NCBI RefSeq assembly: GCF_000003815.2
Contig: NC_049992.1
Span: 16,889,643 to 16,953,642 of the forward strand
DNA: 64,000 bases
Reading direction: 5' to 3'
Source of the DNA: Branchiostoma floridae
Lineage: Eukaryota > Chordata > Leptocardii > Amphioxiformes > Branchiostomatidae
Part shown: one piece after another, positions 25,401 to 34,400 of the stretch
Position numbering within the stretch: position 1 is the stretch's first letter
How the letters are laid out: each line of letters starts with the position of its first letter
The notes under the pieces: model-generated
Seen by the model: only the letters and a program-made list of their open reading frames with translations
Databases searched by the model: none
What the model was told of the DNA's origin: nothing
Position numbers and translations under genes: made by a program

Positions 25401-28400
25401 GTAGACTGTTCCAGAATTGGGGGTGTGCGTATGTCTGGTGGTAGACTGTTCCAGAATTGGGGGTGTGCGTATGTCTGGTGGTAGACTGTTCCAGAATTGG
25501 GGCTGTGTGTATGTCTGGTGGTAGACTGTTCCAGAATTGGGGCTGTGTGTATGTCTGGTGGTAGACTGTTCCAGAGTTGGGGCTGTGTGTATGTCTGGTG
25601 GTAGACTGTTCCAGAGTTGGGGCTGTGTGTATGTCTGGTGGTAGACTGTTCCAGAGTTGGGGCTGTGTGTATGTCTGGTGGTAGACTGTTCCAGAGTTGG
25701 GGCTGTGTGTATGTCTGGTGGTAGACTGTTCCAGAGTTGGGGCTGTGCGTATGTCTGGTGGTAGACTGTTCCAGAGTTGGGGCTGTGTGTATGTCTGGTG
25801 GTAGACTGTTCCAGAGTTGGGGCTGTGTGTATGTCTGGTGGTAGACTGTTCCAGAGTTGGGGCTGTGCGTATGTCTGGTGGTAGACTGTTCCAGAGTTGG
25901 GGCTGTGTGTATGTCTGGTGGTAGACTGTTCCAGAGTTGGGGCTGTGTGTATGTCTGGTGGTAGACTGTTCCAGAGTTGGGGCTGTGCGTATGTCTGGTG
26001 GTAGACTGTTCCAGATGTTCGGTCCCTGGTAGGCTGTGGCTCTTCTGAAAGGTCTCTTGCTGGGGTTTTGGGACAACCAGTTGATTGCTTGTGCTTTGTC
26101 TGGTTATTTTTGTGCTTTGATGTCAGTAGACAAAAGTCATGCACATGTAGGGTAAGAGTTTGTAGTTTAATGATTTGTAGATGAGTACAGCATTGTAGTA
26201 TTGATTGACATGGTACATTGTGATAGTGACAATGAGTCGATCTTGTCTCAAGCAATAACGATTCTGACTTGCGTCAAGTCTTATTACAGCAAATTAGCTT
26301 AATGCAATTATTACAAAATGCCAGAGTGGGAAAATAAAAACTCTGCAGTCAATAATTCTTCACTCTTAAGTGAGTTGAGCTTGTCTCCAGTAATGATGTT
26401 TTTTTTTGTGTGGGAGGAAAAGATGTATTTTCAGCCTCATTACTGAAACCTTGAGGTGACCACAAAGGCTCTTACAAAATGCAAAATGAGTGGGGAAAAA
26501 AAACAATTCTTGGACCAATAAGTTCTCACTTTTAATGATCAAGTCTTGAGGATGACGTTTCGGACTCGAGAATGACGTTACATTTTCTTCCAAAAACTTT
26601 CAAGACTTCTTACGAGGTGAAGGCTGAGAAGGAAACAGAAACTACTCTTAGGTAAGCTAATCCTCACTTTCAGTCCACCGGCCGCGTCTCGACCATGATG
26701 TTTCTGACACATGTAGAAGACATGCCATTGCAGTCTAAATCCTGTATCCTTTGACCTTCAAGCAACCCTTAGACCTCCTCGTTCGTTCAAACCCTTGTAG
26801 TGACAACTGGCCCATTGGTTAGTTTCCTTGCTATTTCAGTTGCAGGGACCTCAAAAGATGGGCACAGAACCAATCGAGATACCCTTCCTTGGGTTGAACT
26901 CAGGTATCCCAGTTACCAACTAATAAGAACCATGTGCTCAACTGTGAGGCTGCTACCAGTTGAGCTACAAGGACATCCCTTGGCAAATTTTAAAAAAAGG
27001 GCAGAACAAACTCACCTTTTCTATCTGAATGTCTAAAGCCTCGTCGTCTACTACTGGTGCAGTATTGCTTGTAGGGACTGTGGTTCCTGCCACCGAACTG
27101 ACAGGATTCTCCGTCACACTCACCATCACCTGGGAAACACAAAACCTGCTGAGCCCAGAAATGGACAAACTATGCTGTACTAGATAACAAGACTCGTTAT
27201 TCATAACCAAGACACTGTAAATACATTTAAGTTCGTGGGGATTTAATTTCGCGGCAGCGGGAAAAGGGACTTTTCGCGGTGGATTTAAGTTCGCGGTAAC
27301 ACCATAGACTGCAGTCTAACATCATAATAGAAAAATGTTCGCGGTGGTTTTAATTTTGCGGTGAAGCGGTCACCGCGAAAACCGCTAACATTAATCCACC
27401 GCGAACATTTCTGCATTTACAGTATATGTAGCCTGGGAACCAAATGGATAGTAGTTCACTCTGATGTTTATTATACACTATATACAGTCACTTCTCGCTG
27501 CAACTTCTATTATCCGCTTCTATACTGCTCCATCTGGGAAGCTTGACATCTCTAGTGTCTGGAATCGTCCAGAGGGTGCTAAATGGTCGCTACACATGAG
27601 CGAATAAGGGCTCAAGCACTCGCTCGAACAGGCGTTTTAACACCTGAAACGCCCTCCGTCCGCTCGTGGGAGGCCTGCTGTCATCGAACGAGTGCTCTAT
27701 AACCCATTCCTTAATTCGACCACCAAAAGGTTTGAATGTGCAGGTCTCCAGACCAATAGCAGAAGCGAACATAGGCGCAAACTACTATCTGGATGGTACC
27801 CAGGCTAAGATCATGAAATATCACAGGGGGCCTATTTAAGAGAACATCTTACAAAGACGGTCTCTACCACTGTCATATAAGTACAAATGCAATGAAGTAT
27901 TTGGCAACTTGCTCTGTTAAAACCTTCTACCGTTCTTCAAGCATTAATGTTTAGGTAACAGTTTTTTGTATCATCAGAAAAGCTAGGCAGGCAGAAAACA
28001 TTTATACAATCTTCTACTGCAAACATCTGCTTAGAGATCATTCTATGAGAAAATGTTGTGAAATGAAAACTTCTACTGGGGGTAGTTCCTGTGTAGCTGT
28101 ATGCCTTTCTATTTTATATGTCCTGTATTCTATATGTTGTTACTCAAATGTTATTGTACTGTATGACATTTTCGTGTGAGGGAGGGCAACTTGTAAAGGT
28201 TGTTTGGACCTGTTTTGCCCTCCCCATCACTTTGTGATGAATGCAAATAAACAAATAAATACTGACCTGTGAGTTAGCTGCCTGAGATGAAGGGGGATTA
28301 GAAGTCATTGCACTTTCCTGAGTCCTGGGGGGTGGCTGAGAAGGGGGTCTGGGGGAGGGTTGGGAGGGGGGACGGGGGGATTGGCTATTTACAACAGGAG

Positions 28401-31400
28401 GGGCGGACATGGGGACCTCGCGAGGAGGGGGAGAGGGCTCCTTGGAGGGCATGGGGATGGGTTCTGGAATTGGCTTGCTCTCTGGAGGTGGCTGCCTGCT
28501 GGGCACTGAGGACGCTTTCTGGGGCTTCGGATCTTCTGGTGGACAAATTGTTCATGTCAAACACTTTCAGAAAAAAAAATCTTCCATAAAAAGAGAACAA
28601 ACAAGCACTTGTATACTGTAATTATTGAAATATTGTGGCTCTTCTGATTCAGAATTATGAAACCAGTGATTTCAAAAACTTTCAGAATCAGGAAATCTTT
28701 CACCCCAAAAAGCAAGCATTTGTATATATTTAAGTCTTATTTCAATATTAGTTTAATAAAAATTTAATGACTAAAGTTTGATATTAGTTTAATAAAAGTT
28801 AAATGATTTTCAAAATAACCTCTCCCAAATCATCAAAAAAACAAAGGTTGGTTCAACAATGCCCATTGCAAACTTTAGAAATCTACAATATAGTTAAATG
28901 TCCCTCTAATACATTGTGTAGACTTGATCCTGATTGTTTAGCCCAGTGAACATACATTTAGTTGGTTCTACTCTCAGTAAGAGGATGAGTGAGTGACTGT
29001 CATCACAATTAACACTTCAACCAATAATAGAATGGCAATTGGTGGTTGGACCAATGAGAGAGCTGCATGTTCATGAAAACAATATTTGCATTTTGATGCT
29101 TTTATTGTGCATTTTGTGTTTTTTCACGGGTGGGAAGGGCTATGGAATCAGTCCATTGTTTGGGCTACAAGTCAAGTCTCTAAAATCTCACCTGGTCTGG
29201 ATGTTTCCGTAGGTTTTCTACCACTGTCTTCCACTTCCTCATCTTCCTCTTGTGGTGGCTCTTTTGAGTGATCTACAGACTGAAGAAAACATTGCATTTT
29301 ATCATCTCAACCTTCATAACGTAAATGCATCTAAGTTTTTTAATTAAATTAAAGTTGCCTGTACATCAATAACTTGGGGGTGGCGCCCATCTCCATTTCT
29401 GTAGCCCTTGGGCCACACATGTGCAAGTCACTACAGCAGGGGGCTAGTCTGCTGGTAGTGATGTGTGTTTAACTTCCATACTCTTCCTCATTAGTGCTGA
29501 GTGCTAAGCAGAGAAAGCAGCATGTACCATTTTTAAAGTCTTTGGTATGACTCGGCCGGGGATCGAACTCACGACCTACCGAATGCAAGGCGAACACTCT
29601 ACCCACTCGGCCATTGCACCGGTCATTGCATCTAAGTTTGCTGGACTTAATTTCACAGTAGGGAGAAAATTAAGTGCTTTGAGTTGTTTTCATATCACCA
29701 TAGCACTATAGTCACATAATATCTACATAGCAATGGAAACCTACTAACGACTCGGTAAGGGTGCTACAGATGGACACAACAGTCGCATTCGGCGGTGCTG
29801 GTGCGCGCAACTGATACTGATCTAATCATATGTACCCTTTGGATATGAAGTACTGCTTAATAGATACGTATCCAATGTTCAAAGATCACTTGCTGTCCTG
29901 TCTTACGTATATGTGGCTTGTACTTACTGTTTAAAACTGGTGTGTTTAGGGGTGGATACAGGTAGAGAAAATTCAGGTACAGGTACAGTCCAGACCTGAA
30001 CCTTTTTTTGGACCAGTCCAACAAGAAAAAAACGTTTTTTTTACTGGTGCATTGTACAGGTACCCACCCATAGGTGTGTTACGAAATTGGTGTGATACCT
30101 TAAAGCAGTTGAGTAGTTAAGCCAAAGAAACATGACAAGACATACTAATTACCTCTTGGTTTTCCTCATCCTGTTTGGCAGCAGCTTCCTCTTCAGCCTC
30201 TTCTTCTATTGGTTCTGGCTCCTTCTCTCCCTTCTATAAAGCAATAAAGATTAAACCTTATTATCATATCCAGTCTGTGTGAACCAATCACAAACCTCCA
30301 TTCACTTTGGTTAAACAGCCATTACATCATGAGTATGGGTTAATGAAGGGGAAAGTTGCACATTGATTTGCCAATAATGATGGGATTTCAACTTCTGACC
30401 AATAGCAGGTCAGTTTACAGACAAGGAAAACCTGGCAAGTTATCTACAAACCTTCATAAACTGCTTCACTCACTCATTGCTTTATTCGGTGGTAATATGA
30501 CACTGGCTAGCCTTTAGGTCACAACCATTATACTCTTAATTGAAGGAACTTATCTCAGAATTTAGCTATAGGGTATGTTGGCAAAAGTCACCAAGCACAA
30601 AGTCATACTGAAATGAGAATACACAAATTACCTTAAGGGAAACAAAAGCCCCGGACGAATCAAACGTTCCCACACCGTCTGATTCAATACTGTCATCCAT
30701 GCACCAATCAGGAAGGTCCTCTTTGTCGTCTGCCCAGTCCCCGCTGTGCGAGCGCTGGCGGCCCCCGCTGAAGTGCCGCTCGCGCCCTGACCGGAAATCG
30801 AAGTCGAAGTGCCGTTCTCTCTCCCCGCGCCCGTTGAAGTCTCGCCAACCGGCGCTTCTTGGTCCACCTATGAAATCACCAGGAGGCTTAGCTACCGATT
30901 GAATAATATCATAAGCATATTATTATTACAAATTGGGTTCTATATTCAAGGATCTAACTAGCTTTCCCTGCAAATCTACAGCGGGGTGGTACTGTAAGTC
31001 TGTAGAAGTGAAACACACTGAAACAAATCTGATAAATATAACCAGACCTCGCAAATCAGAGTATGTGGAGAAGGACAACCACAAGCCAACCGTTCACATT
31101 TACGACACATCTTCAGAAAAGACGCTGAAGCCGCATGTTCCCCATTTAGGAACTTTATGCGAACCGACACACAACAAACATGTTTGGCCGTGTGGCTTCC
31201 TCAGTGTTATGGGCTTGAATCGACCTCACAAATCAATCAAACCTGTAAAAGCGACCAGCACTACATAAGACCCACCAGGCCAATGCTAACACTTTTGGAG
31301 ATACCTTAGATAATTTTGACGCAAGCATGAAGAACCTTGTCCATTGTGACCACATAGTATACACATAGATTTTATCAGTCCCCTGAGTGGTCTTTAGTTT

Positions 31401-34400
31401 TGGTTGTACCTACCAGGGCTCATCTGTTTCCATCTTTCCGATCCTCGATGTCCCGCCGATCGCCAACCGCCCTCTTCATCCTCGTCCTCACGCTCTCGCT
31501 CGAGAGCGCGGTCGCGATCTCTGGCCCGCCAGTTGTCACTATTTGATCCTCTACTGAATTCGAACTTCCGCGGCGAGGGCGGACCCCCCTCCTCAAATGA
31601 CCGACCTACTGTGGAAAACATGTCAAGCTCTGCATCAGAGGGAGGAGGGCGAACGGACAAGAGGAAAGGAAGGTAAACAAACAAACAAACAAACAAAAGT
31701 TTTAGGGGTGACATTTCCATGTACATGAACCATTAGAAAAAATAAAACATGAATTGCTTACTAAAAGGGCTTAGGCAACAGTAAGAAAATGTTAGGAATG
31801 ACATCAGCGTGCACATTGATTTTAGCCTGATTTCTGGGGAAAAAAATAATAATGAATTCCTTTCTCATTAGATTTGGGATTTGTAAAGGATGTCATCCAT
31901 AAAATTTCTTGCTGTGGCCTTATGATCAAAAAACAAGAGGGGTTGAAAAGAATAAAATCAATCGTATGAAGCTCAATGGCATACTAGTCTTGAAATTACA
32001 TCGTAACAGTTGGATACACAGCATGCCATAAATAATATTTTAAACAAATTTGACATTGGTCAAAAATCCCATTAATCTGTATACTTAGGCATGGTTAAAA
32101 AATGATCAAGAATGTGTCTGTGTCATTTTTCAAAAGAACTCACCCATAGGAGGTCTCTTGTCAAATCTTCTGTCCCCACCCCTGAAATGGAGATTGTCAA
32201 CATCAGATCTGATGTTGGGAAGAAACAGAAGGAGGGGATTACACCAGAAACATACAGCCACCAAGCACAAGTCACTACATGCTTATGCTAACAGTATCTA
32301 CTAGGGGTGGGTACCGATACAGAAAATTTTAGGTACGGGTATGGTTCGGGTCCAGAGGATCAGGTCCAGGTCTGGACCTGAACCTAATTGTTTGTAAATG
32401 TGAAAACTTGCGAATGAATCAAAACTCATGACAACGATCCATTTCACGATGAAGAAATCTGTTTTATGGAGTATCCTGTGAACAACACTAACTGCCTCTG
32501 TTAACTGACCATATAAACTTGGTAAAATTTATCAACTCTTCTCTACTTCGCTCTTGTTATTTTCTTGAACTGGTAACCCACAAAACACGTGAACACCTGC
32601 CGCCGTAGGTCAGTAAATCTGTTCATTTTCTAATCGGTCCAACTTCCAGTCCACTGATTTTTTTCAGGTCCAGTTTTTCTAGACCGATCCAATACAAAAA
32701 AAAACAGTTTTGTACCGGTACCCACCTCTATTATCTACCCAAGCTATCCATATTTCAGGATTAGGCCAGAATAAGAGTTCTTATATGTGGTAATGACTTA
32801 CATGAATAATAATAGCCAGGCTTTGAAGTTTTTTGACAGACAAATGAGAACTTTTCCAAAGTGCAAATGCTATTTTTATAACTTAATGAAAGCAGAATAT
32901 ATTCTCCATCTCATGTTGTTATGGAAGCCAAATGCAATTGGAGCAAGATAACATTTTGCCTAGACAAGTCCATTAATTCAATATAGCCAGCAGGCAGCAA
33001 GTGTAGTATGCTGAAGGGTGGTTACACTAGAGGTTCACCAGTACGGACACAGACACTGGTACACAGCAACCCCCATACGTACCCTTCATCCCAGCTCTGA
33101 CTGCGGCTATAACTAGGACGAATGAATCCCCCCGGTCCATCGTCGTCACCAACACGATAAAAGCCTCCCTCCCCGCGACCTCGCCCTGCGGAAAAATGTA
33201 GCCAAAAACGAATTCCCCAGGGAATGGATGCGTGGAATATTTAGAATTCCTGGCGAATCAATCGCAGTACTATACCAACGGCTCCGTCCCTGAGGCCTCG
33301 CCAAAAAAACACAGAAATCATGACGTTTGTCCGCCCTCTCCTTTCTTAAAAGAGCTAGGGGAATTTCCCAGGTACAATGAACCTGTAAATATTAGATATG
33401 GCATCTGTCTTCTATGTCATGACCAGTGGAAGAAAAACTCTTCAGTGAGATAAACTGGTTTCAGATCACAGACCTTAACTTTGGTATTTATGAGAAAAGA
33501 AATGCATAAGGATCGTGCAAATCTCATAAGGTTCGTGTGAATCACATAGTGATTCGTGCGAATTTCATAATATTCGTGCGTTTTTGTATAGTGATTCGTG
33601 CGAATTTCATAATATTCGTGCGTTTTTGCATAGTGATTCGTGTGTATCACATAATATTCGTACGAATTTCATAGGGTTCGTGCAAATGCTTAGGCACCCC
33701 TGTAGATGAAAAGAAGCATCCTGACCTCGCCCGCGAGTTCCCCCGCCCCGCACCCCTCTGGACGCTCCTCCCCCTCTGCCCATCAGCCGAAGGACGGCCG
33801 TGCTGTTCACTGATATCGAGGCATTGCGCTGGAGAGACAAGCACAACAAACACTGTGTGAACAGCATCAGGGTTGGACAAGTCCACTAGCCCTATTGTCT
33901 CGGGCAAATGAAAATGCCTATCGGGCAAGTACACGTTAACCTCAATTGCCCGATTGGGCAAGTTAGATTCTTTTCATTGAGTGAGATTTTCATATACTTG
34001 CTGCATTTCATAGTCATGGTATCAAGCATTGGTCAACACAGAAAAATATAGCCAATAACAAGAATTCCATTGATGAAAGTGAAAATACATAGAAAATGTC
34101 ATAATGATTTAAATTTCGGGCAAGTGAAAAGTTGGTCGGGCAAGTAAATCTTTTATGAACTTGCCCGATAGGACAAGTGAATTTTAGAAAACTTGTCCAA
34201 CCCTGAGTATCACTTTCTCTTACATTAACATGTACTTGCAAGATGAGTATGAAAGTTTTGGTACAGTTAACATAGTACAGAACTAAAACTTTGACCTAAT
34301 ACAAAAATATGGCACAGAAAATTCTCAATTGTTGTCCTGTTCTTTCATATTAGACTGAAAGTTTTCTACAGAACTGTGCAGCATTTTCCAAGAGCTATCT

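Noticed and set aside
25120-26255. Long minus-strand open frames of 318 and 351 codons (repeating WNSLPPDI / [13 protein letters not shown])
   Set aside because: They are read-through of a 40-bp minisatellite. The frame rotates each unit and both frames exist only because the LINE-derived unit lacks stops.
29540-29625. Functional tRNA gene (also 9783-9860 and 45893-45985)
   Set aside because: Good A and B boxes, but imperfect cloverleaf pairing and attached SINE bodies.
30933-31268. Plus-strand 111-codon frame in a GIGYF intron
   Set aside because: No motif, no neighbouring exons or splice logic. Length is within chance.
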